Below the pieces are notes generated by a model that ran no database searches, had not been told where the DNA came from, and saw only the letters and a program-made list of their open reading frames with translations. Positions 1-13,518 of a stretch of DNA of 64,000 nt are shown piece after piece. How positions within the stretch are numbered: the stretch's first letter is position 1; every line of letters starts with the position of its first letter. A program made the translations under genes and the position numbers. The DNA is from Armatimonadota bacterium (GTDB lineage Bacteria; Armatimonadota; Fimbriimonadia; Fimbriimonadales; Fimbriimonadaceae): positions 1,149,805 through 1,213,804 of the forward strand of contig JBAXHT010000001.1 in assembly GCA_037138755.1 (NCBI GenBank), in the 5' to 3' direction.

Positions 1-1
1 T

Positions 2-2380
2 GGGCAGCGCCTCTTGCCTGGTGCAGTGAAGTTTGATCAGCGCCTTAGCGACCTCGCTCCAAATCCCAAACATGATGTCATCGCGGTGATGCAAAAAAGT
101 CGCGTGTCGCTAATGACGGCTGCAGGACAAATCGCCGGAAGCGAAGTCGCTCTTGGCTCAGATGCAGGATTTCACGGAATGGCCTGGACCCCCGATGGAT
201 CCAGGCTCTATGTTTCTACAGAAGCTGGGCATATCCAGGAGTTTCGCTTTGACGGCTCGAAGCTCGATCTCGGGGAAAAGATTTCACTCGTCGGTGAGTC
301 CCAGAAGGGTAATCCAGTTCCCGGCGGGATGTGCATTAACCGGGCCGGAAACCGACTCTTCGTCGCCTGCGCCGACTTCGGCGGTGTCACTGAAGTAGAC
401 CTGAAAACAAACAAGCGAATCGCGTTTCACGGTGCTCAAATGGTCCCCTTCGGATGCAAGCTCTCGCTTGACGAAAAGCAGCTCCTCGTTTCTAACTGGG
501 GCGGCGAGCCACCGAAGCAGGGTGATGACACCATGGCGAGCGGTTCAAAGCGACTCAAGATCACAAAACAAGGTTCGACGGCAACCGGAACAGTTTCGTT
601 GATTAACTTCCGAACCGGGGTCACGACCCACATCCAAACAGGATTTCACCCAACTGAGATCGAAGTCGATGGAAACCGGGCCTACGTTGCCTGCGCAATG
701 AGCGATTCAATCGATGTGATTGATCTAGACAAAGCGCAGAAGGTTGCAAGCTGGCGCATCCAGACCGGCAACTACAAACTCATCGGCTCCATGCCAAATG
801 CTCTGCATCTGGAAGGAAAGACCCTGTACGTAGCGGACGGAGGTGACAACGCTATCTGTCAAATAGATGTAAACAGTGGCAAAGTACAGGGTTTCCGACC
901 TGCCGGCTTTTACCCGACCTCGGTTCGAATGCATCGAGGAAAGCTCGTTGCTCTTAACACCAAAGGCAATGGTTCGGTGCGGAACTCGGACAAGGGATCT
1001 AAACTCCGAAACACTCACGACTTCCAAGGAACTGTCTCCGTCATCGACCCAGCCGCGAATCTTAAGGACGAAACAACCCGAGTCGCCAGCCTCAACTCTT
1101 GGAACGACCCGCTAAGCACCCAAAGGCCGAACCTGAAGGTCTACCAAGGCGCGATCAAGCATGTGATCTACGTTATCAAGGAGAACCAAACGTACGACAT
1201 GCTCTTCGGCGATATGAAGCAAGCAAACGGTGACCCATCGTTGTGCATTTTGGGTGAAAAAGTCGTTCCGAACCAGCGAAAACTCGCCCGAGAATTCACG
1301 CTTCTTGATAACTCCTACACCAGTGGGACGAATTCCGCCGATGGCCACCAGTGGTGTACCCAAGCCATGGCGAACGAGTACCTGGAGCACTTCTATGTCG
1401 GGTATTCCCGAACCTACCCCGACGACGGAACGGATGCACTAGCCCTCAACTCGGGAGATCGAATCTGGGATGCAGCTCTCAAGAAGGGTCTCTCGGTTCG
1501 TGTGTATGGAGAATGGGCCGACGACGAGAACCCGATCTATAAGCCGCGCAAACCGAAAGACTGGTTCGAGGCGTGGGAGGACCGCCAGAGTGGTCGAAAC
1601 ATGTTCGAGTTCATACCGACCACCGAAATTCCTTCCCTCAAGCCGCTACTTGCTCCTGGTTATCACTATTGGCCGCTTGAGCAAAGTGACCAGAGCCGGG
1701 TCGACACCTTCGAGAAGGAGTTCCGCAAGTTCGAACAGAACGACTCGCTCCCCAACCTCATGGTGATGACGCTTCCATGCGATCACGGCGAAGGCACTAA
1801 CCCGGCCTACCCAACCCCACGAGCGATGCAAGCTGACAACGACTTAGCCCTCGGCCGCCTGGTCGAGATGGTGAGTAAGAGCAAGTACTGGAAGGATACG
1901 GCAATTATCGTGACCGAGGACGACTCGCAGTCGGGGCCGGATCACGTCGATGGACACCGGGTTCCAACTCAAATCATCTCTGCGTATACGAAGCGAGGAT
2001 TTGTATCCAGCGAATTCCTCACCCAGGTTTCGCTCCATAAGACGATGCAGATGATGCTCGGCTTCGGTCCGCTCACTAAGTTCGACGCAATTGCTCGTCC
2101 AGCAACCGAGTGCTTCACCAACGAACCCGACCTAACCCCTTTTTACAAGGTTCCTAACAACGTTCCTCTGGACGAAGCCAATCCTGGTCGCAAGAAGCCG
2201 ATGAACGAAGAGGAGAAGTATTGGTACGCGAAGACCATGTCTCTTGACTGGTCGAGTATGGACAAAGCCGATCCTTATTGGGTCAATCGAATCAACTGGT
2301 TCTCCTACACCAAAGGCTCCCGTCCGTACCCTGGTCGTCCGGGAGAAAGGCCGGGAATGAATGTTGAAGACGAAGATTAG
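2..2380 (+). CDS. beta-propeller / phosphoesterase family protein, 5' end missing
   Basis: The frame is open to the left window edge, so the true start lies outside; an internal TTG at 14 could be read as a start but the preceding codons are equally protein-like. The first ~370 residues are YVTN/NHL-like propeller blades (for example LYVADGGDNAICQIDVNSGK). From about residue 378 a PF04185-type phosphoesterase domain begins with HVIYVIKENQTYDMLFGD; it also has NSADGHQW and, near residue 635, DDSQSGPDHVDGHR, the Asp/His metal-binding elements of this alkaline-phosphatase-like superfamily. Such proteins are usually secreted, but the signal region is not visible here. The substrate is unknown. 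The next gene starts 17 nt after the stop with its own promoter-like sequence. Confidence 0.85.
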   Translation, partial: GQRLLPGAVKFDQRLSDLAPNPKHDVIAVMQKSRVSLMTAAGQIAGSEVALGSDAGFHGMAWTPDGSRLYVSTEAGHIQEFRFDGSKLDLGEKISLVGESQKGNPVPGGMCINRAGNRLFVACADFGGVTEVDLKTNKRIAFHGAQMVPFGCKLSLDEKQLLVSNWGGEPPKQGDDTMASGSKRLKITKQGSTATGTVSLINFRTGVTTHIQTGFHPTEIEVDGNRAYVACAMSDSIDVIDLDKAQKVASWRIQTGNYKLIGSMPNALHLEGKTLYVADGGDNAICQIDVNSGKVQGFRPAGFYPTSVRMHRGKLVALNTKGNGSVRNSDKGSKLRNTHDFQGTVSVIDPAANLKDETTRVASLNSWNDPLSTQRPNLKVYQGAIKHVIYVIKENQTYDMLFGDMKQANGDPSLCILGEKVVPNQRKLAREFTLLDNSYTSGTNSADGHQWCTQAMANEYLEHFYVGYSRTYPDDGTDALALNSGDRIWDAALKKGLSVRVYGEWADDENPIYKPRKPKDWFEAWEDRQSGRNMFEFIPTTEIPSLKPLLAPGYHYWPLEQSDQSRVDTFEKEFRKFEQNDSLPNLMVMTLPCDHGEGTNPAYPTPRAMQADNDLALGRLVEMVSKSKYWKDTAIIVTEDDSQSGPDHVDGHRVPTQIISAYTKRGFVSSEFLTQVSLHKTMQMMLGFGPLTKFDAIARPATECFTNEPDLTPFYKVPNNVPLDEANPGRKKPMNEEEKYWYAKTMSLDWSSMDKADPYWVNRINWFSYTKGSRPYPGRPGERPGMNVEDED

Positions 2381-2391
2381 AGTGATAGAAT
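2364..2391 (+). promoter_or_regulatory. leaderless-type promoter for the 2398 lipoprotein gene
   Basis: TTGAAG at 2364-2369, a 16-nt spacer, then TAGAAT at 2386-2391. The ATG follows 6 nt later, so a normal transcription start would fall at or next to the start codon. Confidence 0.55.
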
Positions 2392-2397
2392 AAGGAC

Positions 2398-4074
2398 ATG
2401 CGTACGCTTGTTCGTTTGGGAGTAACATGCCTGATTCTTGCTATCCTTGGTGGCTGCGGAGGATCCTCTGGTGCCGGTGAAAACCTGACCGGAATCCTTC
2501 CCAAAGCGACAATTGATTGGCCAGACATCTCTAGGGGGTTCCAGGCCTCCAAGTTTGCGCTCTCCGCTCGAATTAGGGTCACCCCGTCCGCGGAAGGTGG
2601 AGCGGTCTCGAGTTGGGTAGTGGATCGACCCGCTGGAACATCTGCTCAGACGAGAACCTATTCCGGTACCGATGTTAAGGTGACGGGTCCAGTTTCAATC
2701 GAAGTTCAGTTCCTTTCAGGCACGGGAGCGACTGGAGACACTGTTGCGACTGCCGTCATCGCAGGGCGTGTCCTCAACGACGGAAGCTTGCGAGATTCGG
2801 AAGGCAACCCGCTTGGGAGCGTTGCCAGCGAAGGAACGATTACCGAATTAGTCGCGTTCGGATCGGATCCTTCGGGAGAAGTCGGGACGACAGTGAATGC
2901 AACGTCCAAGGTGATTTTGATTGGGCGAACGGGCAGTGGGAACTTCATCGCCCTGAACCAAGCCCAGATTGCTCCAAGAATTTCCTCCAGCGTCGTTTCA
3001 GGCGCCTCGCTCGTTTCGGCGCAGGGACCCAACATTCTCGGCTTGGCAGAAGGCGAAGGTCGAGTTGCATTCGTGCTCGACGGTTTTCGCGCTGAAACAA
3101 ACGTGCGAATCTCGCCTCGGCTCGCCTCAGTTCGAACTCTGGACGTACAGGCTTCTGCAATTGCTTACGATTGGACTCGAAACCAGTTTTGGGCGACGTT
3201 TAATGCCACTGGTCCCAATGCAAACGGATTTACTTCGATCAATCCAACCAGCGGAGTCCTCGGTACCACCGTTAACATTGGCGGCGAGGCAAGTTTGCTC
3301 ACAGTGAGCGGAGATGGGACGGCAGCTTATGTGAGTGTGCCGAATACGAATAGCGTGACGAGGATCTCCCTAGCCACTGGGGCAGTCGGCTCGCCAATCA
3401 ACGTTGCGCTTGAGGGTAGCGGCAACCCGACTTCGATTGCCGTAAATCCAGTCAACGGAAATGAAGTAGCTGTTACCGTCAAGGGGACTCAATCGACGGC
3501 CAATTGGGGACCAGTGATCATACGAGACGGAGCTGTCCTGCCGAATTACATCACTGGTTCGTACAGCGATATGAGTCGCACCGCCTATCTTGACTCTTCA
3601 ACCCTCATTGGTGCGAGTGGTGAGACCACCGCCTTCCCGACGGCAAAGGCGACCGTCAGCTCGAATGGTTGCGTTCTAGCCGCAGTTCAGAACGAGGTTC
3701 TGCCAGGCTTTGGAATGACTAGTTTGATCACTAAAGACGGGAAGGGCGTTACGAATAACGGCACCGTTTTCGACGGCTCAACGCTTTCGAGAAGCGCGCA
3801 ACTCGACTACGAAGAGAGCTCGGTTGTGAATAGCCGGGCCAGCTTTGTCACTACGGACACTACCAACAATCTTGTCTGGTTCCTATTCCTTGGCCAGGAT
3901 GGCTTCGTGTCAAGGATTCGGGCAGTCGATACAAACACCTGGACATTTACGGACGCAGTCACGGCCAAGGGGATTCAAGGCGAGGTGCGAGGGCTGCACC
4001 GATTTGGCACTAATGGCATTGCGATCCACACGACCCAGGCAATCTACACAATCGACGCCGCTCCAGGGTTATAG
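2398..4074 (+). CDS. beta-propeller lipoprotein
   Basis: The 558-residue product has a lipoprotein signal: Arg at positions 2 and 6, a hydrophobic stretch, and a LGGC lipobox with Cys at residue 20, followed by a Gly/Ser linker. Residues ~30-250 look like all-beta (Ig-like) segments. From ~250 on there are propeller-like blades such as SGDGTAAYVSVPNTNSVTRI. It is probably exported and anchored to a membrane. A clear paralogue of nearly identical length lies at 54473-56152; the two share their order of segments, for example ASKFALSARI/ASKFAMSARI and the ending GIAIHTTQAIY/GIAIHTDQSIY. No enzymatic motif is visible; a binding or surface role is only a guess. Confidence 0.85.
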   Translation: MRTLVRLGVTCLILAILGGCGGSSGAGENLTGILPKATIDWPDISRGFQASKFALSARIRVTPSAEGGAVSSWVVDRPAGTSAQTRTYSGTDVKVTGPVSIEVQFLSGTGATGDTVATAVIAGRVLNDGSLRDSEGNPLGSVASEGTITELVAFGSDPSGEVGTTVNATSKVILIGRTGSGNFIALNQAQIAPRISSSVVSGASLVSAQGPNILGLAEGEGRVAFVLDGFRAETNVRISPRLASVRTLDVQASAIAYDWTRNQFWATFNATGPNANGFTSINPTSGVLGTTVNIGGEASLLTVSGDGTAAYVSVPNTNSVTRISLATGAVGSPINVALEGSGNPTSIAVNPVNGNEVAVTVKGTQSTANWGPVIIRDGAVLPNYITGSYSDMSRTAYLDSSTLIGASGETTAFPTAKATVSSNGCVLAAVQNEVLPGFGMTSLITKDGKGVTNNGTVFDGSTLSRSAQLDYEESSVVNSRASFVTTDTTNNLVWFLFLGQDGFVSRIRAVDTNTWTFTDAVTAKGIQGEVRGLHRFGTNGIAIHTTQAIYTIDAAPGL

Positions 4075-4094
4075 GTCGACCGAGATCTCGCTTA

Positions 4095-4123
4095 GGTTTG
4101 AGCAACGCGTGATTGCTCAAACC
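4095..4123 (+). terminator. hairpin, probable terminator
   Basis: Perfect 11-bp stem GGTTTGAGCAA / TTGCTCAAACC with a 7-nt loop, 21 nt after the lipoprotein stop. There is no strong T tract, so the terminator role rests on position and stem strength. Confidence 0.5.
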
Positions 4124-4173
4124 CGTACTTAGGAACGTCAAGTAGGCCTAGGTATTCTGTAACTGATCGCGCT

Positions 4174-5565
4174 ATGTCAGACCTCCCCCCCATTCAGTTC
4201 GAACTTCCCCCGGTCGCGGAAGTGAAGAAACCCGGTGCGGAACTTCCGCGAGTCTGGCTCGGATGGGCATTGCTGGCTGTGATTTTTGCGGCACTAATCG
4301 GAAACAGTTTTGTTGCGGCGTCCGGAAAACGAATCCTCAGCGGAAAGGACACCGATAAGGCTCAGACCAAGATGGTCGAGATGATGTTGGGGCTGAAGGC
4401 ACTTCAAGGGAAAAATGCTCCAAAGACGGACGTATTCACGCCTTACATTGACGACCTTAAGAACGCCGCGAAGAAGTCGGCTGACGCTCAGAAACTCCGG
4501 GTGGCACTTCGAACGGAAGATGATAAAGCTCCGTTTGGCGACGATCTAAAGAATCTGGCAGCTTCCCAGGATGAGCAAAACCAGATCTTCGCGAAGCTCT
4601 ACGAAACGAAGGAAATAAAGAAGGCTGAAGCCGAGCCTCTGCTTGTCAAACTCGATGGGAAAGACCTTGGAGAGAAGCTAGCCCTGGTCCAATTCAAGGA
4701 AAAGTTTGGAGACAAAGAGATTCGAGGTAAGTCATTCCCGGCTGAACCTGCGATCCGCTTTGGGATTGCGGGAATGATCGGTTGTACGGGCTTCCTGGCC
4801 GGAGTTGTCCTGCTGGGCATGTTCACCACTCAGCGCGCGGCGGGTGCGATGAAGCCCATGGGGATGCCCCAACAGGGGGTCTCCCTGCCAGTGGCCGACC
4901 GGCTCGCTCTGGGAGCCGCAATCATCATGTGCTCGTATCTAGGCTTAGGTCTGGTTGCGGCCAAATGGCTAAGCGGGATCCCTGCCGTTCAACAGGTACT
5001 TCCATTCGTCGGAATTCTGGTATCCATCGGTCTGATCAGCCAGGTTTCGATGATGGGGCACCGCTTCACTTTGACCTCGCTTGGGATCAGCACGAATGGT
5101 TTCGGAAAGCGGATTCTCTGGGGAATCGGCGCATACCTTGCCCTGCTCCCAATCCTCCTCGTGGCCTTGTTTGTCGTTAGTGCCCTTGCCAAAGTTCTGC
5201 CAGGAAATGCTCATCCGGTCGGCGAAGAAGTGCTCAATGCGAATGGCATCCAGGCATTGGGCCTGTTTGTGATGGCGTCGGTGATCGCTCCCATTTGGGA
5301 GGAGATCATGTTCCGTGGGTTGCTGTTTCCTGCGCTATCTGCGATCACGAAGAGTCCCGTGTGGGGGGCAGTGATTTCCAGCTTCGTTTTTGCTGCGATC
5401 CACCCACAGGGTCCCGCAGGAATTCCTTTGCTCATGACGCTTGCCCTTGGAATGTGCTTCGTCAGCTACCAAACCAAGTCGCTAGTGCCGAACATCATCA
5501 TGCACGCGATGAACAACAGCGGAGCACTTTTCATGCTCCTGCTGATTGGCAAAGACCTCTTTTAG
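4174..5565 (+). CDS. CPBP family intramembrane metalloprotease
   Basis: The 463-residue multi-pass membrane protein has the three conserved CPBP (Abi/CAAX-protease-like) motifs in its C-terminal third: EEIMFRG near residues 376-382, FAAIHPQG near 406-413 and NIIMHAMNN near 439. The Glu pair and His residues are the presumed metal ligands. The N-terminal ~190 residues have one membrane segment followed by a hydrophilic, Lys-rich region not found in minimal family members, making the protein longer than the usual 200-300 residues. The family includes CAAX prenyl proteases and bacteriocin self-immunity proteins; the substrate here is unknown. Its stop overlaps by 4 nt the stop of the convergent channel gene. 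Confidence 0.85.
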   Translation: MSDLPPIQFELPPVAEVKKPGAELPRVWLGWALLAVIFAALIGNSFVAASGKRILSGKDTDKAQTKMVEMMLGLKALQGKNAPKTDVFTPYIDDLKNAAKKSADAQKLRVALRTEDDKAPFGDDLKNLAASQDEQNQIFAKLYETKEIKKAEAEPLLVKLDGKDLGEKLALVQFKEKFGDKEIRGKSFPAEPAIRFGIAGMIGCTGFLAGVVLLGMFTTQRAAGAMKPMGMPQQGVSLPVADRLALGAAIIMCSYLGLGLVAAKWLSGIPAVQQVLPFVGILVSIGLISQVSMMGHRFTLTSLGISTNGFGKRILWGIGAYLALLPILLVALFVVSALAKVLPGNAHPVGEEVLNANGIQALGLFVMASVIAPIWEEIMFRGLLFPALSAITKSPVWGAVISSFVFAAIHPQGPAGIPLLMTLALGMCFVSYQTKSLVPNIIMHAMNNSGALFMLLLIGKDLF

Positions 5566-6689
5566 CCCGACTCCGTGGTGGATGCATCGGGTCGCATGTG
5601 CTCTCCGTCGTCCCAAGCTGCTGTTTGCCAGTTGTCTAGCTCAATCTTTCGTCGCCGCCACGGCGAGATTGGGAACATCAACACCTCGCTAATGGTCATC
5701 ACGTAGGGCTCGTACAGTTCGCGCAGCTTCTGGAGAGCTTCAAAATCTCGGTTCAGAGGGAAGTCGACCGTTTCTAGTTCATCCATCATCCAGTCGAAAT
5801 CGTGCTGGTCAAGCCGGTTGCGCCATCCCGTCGTAGGGGGCATATTGAAGATGTACGCAGTATCCACAATCATGTGTCTTAGCGATGCAAACGTCGCCTT
5901 TGCCTGAAACCGCAGAACTTTGCACTCAGGAGAATCAGCCTCTGTGTTGGAAATGATCAGGGCGCATGCGTCCATAATTGCTGTCGAGGTGCGGAGCCAG
6001 TTCTGGTCGTCGTGCTGCGAGCGATAGAACGCAACAATCGGATAGGAAAGTGCCGCCTCCAGAAGCTCCGAACCCCACTGCTCGTACTTTTCAAGCAGTC
6101 CGGGCAGAAGCGAAAGGGCTCCACCTTTGGCATGTCGCCGAATCAGCTCAAACCCAGTTGGATCAGAGCTTGCTTTGCTATCGAGCAGCGTGATGAGGAT
6201 TTCGCGCCGCTGGATGGAGCCGTAGATGACAGGAAGATAGCCGATGACGCTTGCTAGGAATACAAATCCCGTTCCCGCTTCGATGACGGCAAGTAACCGC
6301 CCAAAGTCGGAAGTTGGGGCAAGATCGCCGTAGCCCAGCGTCAAAAACGTAACGCCGGAGTAGTAGAGCGAATCTGCAAAGGTGAAGACGCCTTCTCGAT
6401 GAGCAATCTGGAAGCCGGTATTCGCCATCGCGAAGCCGATTACCAAAAGAACTCCCCAAAGGATGATCAGCCCCAACAGCGAGAGCGGCGCGTAGATCAT
6501 TAGCAAGGAGTTCTGAAGCTTCTTGCTTGGCACGGCGCGGACGATTCGGAAGTAGAGGGGCCGGGTCTGAAAGTAATAGAGCCTCGTGATTCGCCATGAC
6601 CGCGTGACCGTACGGGTGAGAATCATGGTCTCAAAGCCGTCCCAAAGCGCCAAAGCGCAAAGGACCAGACCCAGGAGACCGACGATCAC
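5562..6689 (-). CDS. two-TM potassium channel family protein
   Basis: The 375-residue product has hydrophobic segments at residues ~2-22, ~65-90 and ~130-155. The pore signature TLGYGD, the K+ selectivity filter of ion_trans_2 channels, lies between the second and third. The C-terminal ~210 residues are cytosolic and not recognisable as an RCK domain, so the gating ligand is unknown. The gene starts 5 nt after the ruvB stop and probably shares its transcript. It ends inside the stop region of the CPBP gene on the other strand (4-nt overlap). A second, RCK-containing channel is at 28093-29487. Confidence 0.85.
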   Translation of the reverse strand: MIVGLLGLVLCALALWDGFETMILTRTVTRSWRITRLYYFQTRPLYFRIVRAVPSKKLQNSLLMIYAPLSLLGLIILWGVLLVIGFAMANTGFQIAHREGVFTFADSLYYSGVTFLTLGYGDLAPTSDFGRLLAVIEAGTGFVFLASVIGYLPVIYGSIQRREILITLLDSKASSDPTGFELIRRHAKGGALSLLPGLLEKYEQWGSELLEAALSYPIVAFYRSQHDDQNWLRTSTAIMDACALIISNTEADSPECKVLRFQAKATFASLRHMIVDTAYIFNMPPTTGWRNRLDQHDFDWMMDELETVDFPLNRDFEALQKLRELYEPYVMTISEVLMFPISPWRRRKIELDNWQTAAWDDGEHMRPDASTTESG

Positions 6690-6694
6690 GATGG

Positions 6695-7705
6695 CTATTC
6701 CCCCTCCGACGGCTTGGGCGGAACCAACCCGAGATGCTTGTAAGCTAAGTCCGTCACGCAGCGTCCGCGAGGCGTTCGCTGGAGCATCCCGATCTGGAGA
6801 AGATAAGGCTCGTATACGTCCTCAATGGTCTGTGAATCTTCACCCGTGCTGGCCGCCAATGTTTCGATTCCGACCGGCCCGCCTCGGTGCCTCTCGATGA
6901 TGAGCTGCAACAGGGTTCGGTCAATGCGATCAAGCCCGAGATCATCAATTTCCAGCGCTCTCGCGGCCTTTTGGACGATCCCTTGGCCAATGGATGGGTG
7001 CCCATCCACCTGAGCGAAGTCCCTCACACGTCTCAACAAGCGGTTGGCGATGCGAGGCGTCCCTCTCGAGCGGCGAGCAATTTCTTCGGCTCCGTCCGGA
7101 GCAATTTCGTAGCCGAGGATCCCCGCCGAGCGGCGTACTATCTCGTACAACGCATCCTGCTCGTAATACCGAAAGTGAGAAATGATTCCGAATCGGTCCC
7201 TGAGAGGGCCCGTCAGTAGCCCTTGCCGCGTGGTTGCGCCCACAACCGTGAACGCCGGAACTTCCATGCGAACCGATCGGGCCGCTGGGCCTGAGCCGAT
7301 CATGATATCGACCTTCCGGTCCTCCATCGCTGGGTAAAGATACTCCTCAACAGTCCTCGAAAGCCGATGGATTTCGTCAATGAACAGGATCGCGCCTTCT
7401 TCAAGGTTAGTCAGAATCCCGACCAGATCACCGGGCTTGTCAATCGCGGGTCCGCTGGTGACGTGCACAATCGCCCCCATTTCGTTGGCAATGATGTGCG
7501 CAAGGGTGGTCTTCCCCAGTCCTGGAGGGCCGTACAACAGCACGTGATCCACCGGCTCACCTCGCTGCTTTGCCGCCTGCAGAAAAACTCCAAGGTTGTC
7601 CTTCAGGGCCTCTTGTCCGATAAACTCACGCAAAAAACGGGGACGAAGCGATAGTTCGTCCCCGTCTCCGGGCTGTCGGTTTGGGTCAAGATTCTCGTTC
7701 GCCAC
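6695..7705 (-). CDS. ruvB: Holliday junction branch migration helicase RuvB
   Basis: A 336-residue AAA+ ATPase, the usual RuvB length. Walker A is GPPGLGKTT with Lys about residue 65; Walker B is LFIDEIH near 107-113; sensor/arginine-finger region GPLRDRFG follows. The C-terminal winged-helix domain contains [11 protein letters not shown] and the family ending TPRGR. RuvB hexamers drive branch migration together with RuvA and act with RuvC; neither ruvA nor ruvC is in the window. The start is GTG, 5 nt downstream of TATAAT, consistent with a leaderless message. The K+ channel gene follows after 5 nt. Confidence 0.97.
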   Translation of the reverse strand: MANENLDPNRQPGDGDELSLRPRFLREFIGQEALKDNLGVFLQAAKQRGEPVDHVLLYGPPGLGKTTLAHIIANEMGAIVHVTSGPAIDKPGDLVGILTNLEEGAILFIDEIHRLSRTVEEYLYPAMEDRKVDIMIGSGPAARSVRMEVPAFTVVGATTRQGLLTGPLRDRFGIISHFRYYEQDALYEIVRRSAGILGYEIAPDGAEEIARRSRGTPRIANRLLRRVRDFAQVDGHPSIGQGIVQKAARALEIDDLGLDRIDRTLLQLIIERHRGGPVGIETLAASTGEDSQTIEDVYEPYLLQIGMLQRTPRGRCVTDLAYKHLGLVPPKPSEGE

Positions 7706-7710
7706 TGCTT

Positions 7711-7716
7711 ATTATA
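7711..7716 (-). promoter_or_regulatory. -10 element of ruvB
   Basis: TATAAT on the minus strand ends 5 nt before the GTG start of ruvB. No Shine-Dalgarno is seen between them and no good -35 match is visible. Confidence 0.5.
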
Positions 7717-7732
7717 GAATCCTTTTGTCTAC

Positions 7733-11536
<3,804 letters not shown>

Positions 11537-11575
11537 TTAGTTTGCCAGATACCGAGCAGTTTTGCGAGGGTGCAT

Positions 11576-12037
11576 CTACCATTGATTCGTCGACCAACTC
11601 TTGTTGATCGCGAGAATGGCAACAACGATCCACGCAATGAGTGCTATGGAAGTTGGGAGCCAAGCCGTCTTGCTTCCGCTCTCATGGGCGCGATAACCAA
11701 ATACGAAGCTCGCCGGGAGCACAAACAGCGGTAAGAAAACCGCGCCGACTAGCAAAAGAATCCATGAGGTAATCATGTATTCGATAATGCTTCTGGTGAT
11801 GTCTAGCTCCCGTCGCCGGTCCAACTCTTCTGTAGTCGTCGGAAAACGACTTGAAGTTGATGGGAGGTAGTCGAACTCGGCAAGCTCTTTGGCGAGCCTG
11901 AACTCACCCGATGAAAGCCGAACTCTGCTATTAGGACTCAGGTTCCCAAACCGCGCCGCAAGATGGAGATCGGTCAGCGACAAAGGACCTCGCTCCGACT
12001 CGGAGCCTTGCACCCAGTACAACACGTCTTCGCTCAT
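11576..12037 (-). CDS. GYF-like domain membrane protein
   Basis: The 153-residue product begins with a GYF_2/DUF4339-like module (VLYWVQGSESERGPLSLTDL, then a SPNSRVRLSSGEFRLAKEL stretch), which in other bacteria is a cytosolic protein-protein interaction module. Two membrane segments follow at ~90-115 and ~130-148. A TAGAAT hexamer lies 8 nt upstream of the ATG. The M48 protease gene upstream on the same strand ends 19 nt before this start. Function unknown. Confidence 0.7.
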   Translation of the reverse strand: MSEDVLYWVQGSESERGPLSLTDLHLAARFGNLSPNSRVRLSSGEFRLAKELAEFDYLPSTSSRFPTTTEELDRRRELDITRSIIEYMITSWILLLVGAVFLPLFVLPASFVFGYRAHESGSKTAWLPTSIALIAWIVVAILAINKSWSTNQW

Positions 12038-12056
12038 CTAAACGAATTCTATCAAA

Positions 12057-12908
12057 CTACGCTGACTTTCGCGAGTAATCTCCGCCAACAATTCGATCAA
12101 ACTCGCCACTCAAGACCCATTTCTCAAGTTCTTGAGTGCGAAACACCGGCATCGGGTGAGTCATTGTCTTGCCCATCGTGGCGAACAACACGAACTTCCC
12201 AAGCTTGTCGAGCGCATCTGCGTCCTGGTACGCCCGCGCCTGATCCATAAAGGCTTCCTGGTTCAACTCATGATGCAATCGCGACGGTCCGGCTGCTAGT
12301 CGAATCAGAGATTGGATCGCGATCGATTTATCCTGCGCCACCAACAGCCCAGCTCGATCCGCCGAGAACTCGGCTTGTCGAGACCACTCATAGAGAGCCA
12401 GTACTAGTGCATAAGTAGCCACGTCTGTGGCTCCCATTGTTCTTCGACCCAAAATATCGAGCAAAGGGAACAGCAGCCAGCCAATCGAGAAGTACAAGAC
12501 ATGATTCGCTTTGATGTGCCCAAGTTCGTGACCCATGATGAAGAACAATTCCTCATCGCTCATTGTGTCGATCATCGAAGATCGCAAACAGATGTACGGC
12601 CGTTCAACTCCTCCAGCAAATGCGTTCGGAAACGGATTCGACGACACATAAAGCTCCGGCTCCGGCATGTCCAGAGTCTTCGCCGACTCTCGCATGATCT
12701 CGTACAGCGTCGGATATTGGTTTGGTCCGCATCGGATCGAGCTGCTCATGTTGTAGCAGTACAGCCATCGATCGATTCCGATCTCATAAAACTTTGAGAC
12801 CAGCTGCGGCACCAAGGGAAGATTCTGGAGCTTGTCCAAAGCCCATTTATCGGCATCCGAAACGAATGCATCCTTGGTGATTCCCGTCAAAACTTTGCGT
12901 TCACTCAT
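12057..12908 (-). CDS. M48 family zinc metalloprotease
   Basis: The 283-residue product has the zincin motif HELGHIKANH near residues 125-134 and the third-ligand motif EFSADRAG about 55 residues later, typical of M48 (HtpX/Ste24-like) peptidases. There are hydrophobic stretches just after the HExxH motif. There is no clear N-terminal signal, so the active site probably faces the cytosol. The ATG is immediately preceded by the palindrome GTCTATTAGAC. The next gene downstream (GYF-like membrane protein) follows after 19 nt; a functional link is possible but unproven. Confidence 0.88.
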   Translation of the reverse strand: MSERKVLTGITKDAFVSDADKWALDKLQNLPLVPQLVSKFYEIGIDRWLYCYNMSSSIRCGPNQYPTLYEIMRESAKTLDMPEPELYVSSNPFPNAFAGGVERPYICLRSSMIDTMSDEELFFIMGHELGHIKANHVLYFSIGWLLFPLLDILGRRTMGATDVATYALVLALYEWSRQAEFSADRAGLLVAQDKSIAIQSLIRLAAGPSRLHHELNQEAFMDQARAYQDADALDKLGKFVLFATMGKTMTHPMPVFRTQELEKWVLSGEFDRIVGGDYSRKSA

Positions 12909-12996
12909 GTCTAATAGACAAGCCTACGCCCACAACCGTATTCGGTTGCAGGCGTAGGACCCAAAAATTCTCGAGTGCCCGAGATATTTTTCTTAC

Positions 12997-13482
12997 TTAG
13001 GCAGCGGCGAGAGCGATTTTCGTTTCTCGAAGGCTAACGTTCACTTCGATCTGTCCCACTCCCTCAAAGATGAGAGGAATGACCAGCGTCGGCGTGTTAA
13101 AGGTCGAGATTCGGATACTGTTTCCTCGAACCAGCGTGGGAGGTGTGATATTGCAAATCACTCCTTGGCCCGCAAAGATCGATGAGCTACTGCCCGTAAT
13201 CATGTTTCCAAGCTCGGAGATTGCCGAAGCAACCAGCTGATCGAAAACTCGTGATGGCGCACCCATCATCAAGCTCGCAATCGCAAGCGCAGTGTCTTTG
13301 GACATGCTGTACATGACCAGGCCTTCAAGATCGCCATTCACTCCGCAGAGAATGTTCACCGGCAGCGCAGTAAACAACTCTGGTTTTGCGGATAGCTGAC
13401 CTCTGGTCGGCTTCGCACCCATCATCATTTCTGCCACTGCCGAGGTCGCCTCGGCGAACGGCGCAACAAATTCAACTTTCAT
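12997..13482 (-). CDS. cheX: chemotaxis phosphatase CheX-like protein
   Basis: The 161-residue protein is of the CheC/CheX/FliY phosphatase family. It carries the single helix motif SAISELGNMITG (E..N pair, near residue 90) used by CheX to dephosphorylate CheY-P; CheX normally acts as a dimer. The ATG at 13482 gives the expected N terminus MKVEFVAPF; a TTG 9 nt upstream (13491) is an alternative. AGGAG lies upstream (3 nt before the TTG, 12 nt before the ATG), leaving the start slightly uncertain. It is the last gene of the che operon, 36 nt after cheY. Confidence 0.85.
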   Translation of the reverse strand: MKVEFVAPFAEATSAVAEMMMGAKPTRGQLSAKPELFTALPVNILCGVNGDLEGLVMYSMSKDTALAIASLMMGAPSRVFDQLVASAISELGNMITGSSSSIFAGQGVICNITPPTLVRGNSIRISTFNTPTLVIPLIFEGVGQIEVNVSLRETKIALAAA

Positions 13483-13518
13483 AAAACCCAATAACTCCTT
13501 TTGTTTGGTCGGCTGTTA

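Noticed and set aside
4005-4025. TGGCAC..TTGC pattern resembling a sigma-54 promoter
   Set aside because: The spacing between the blocks is wrong (8 instead of ~5 nt) and it lies inside a gene.
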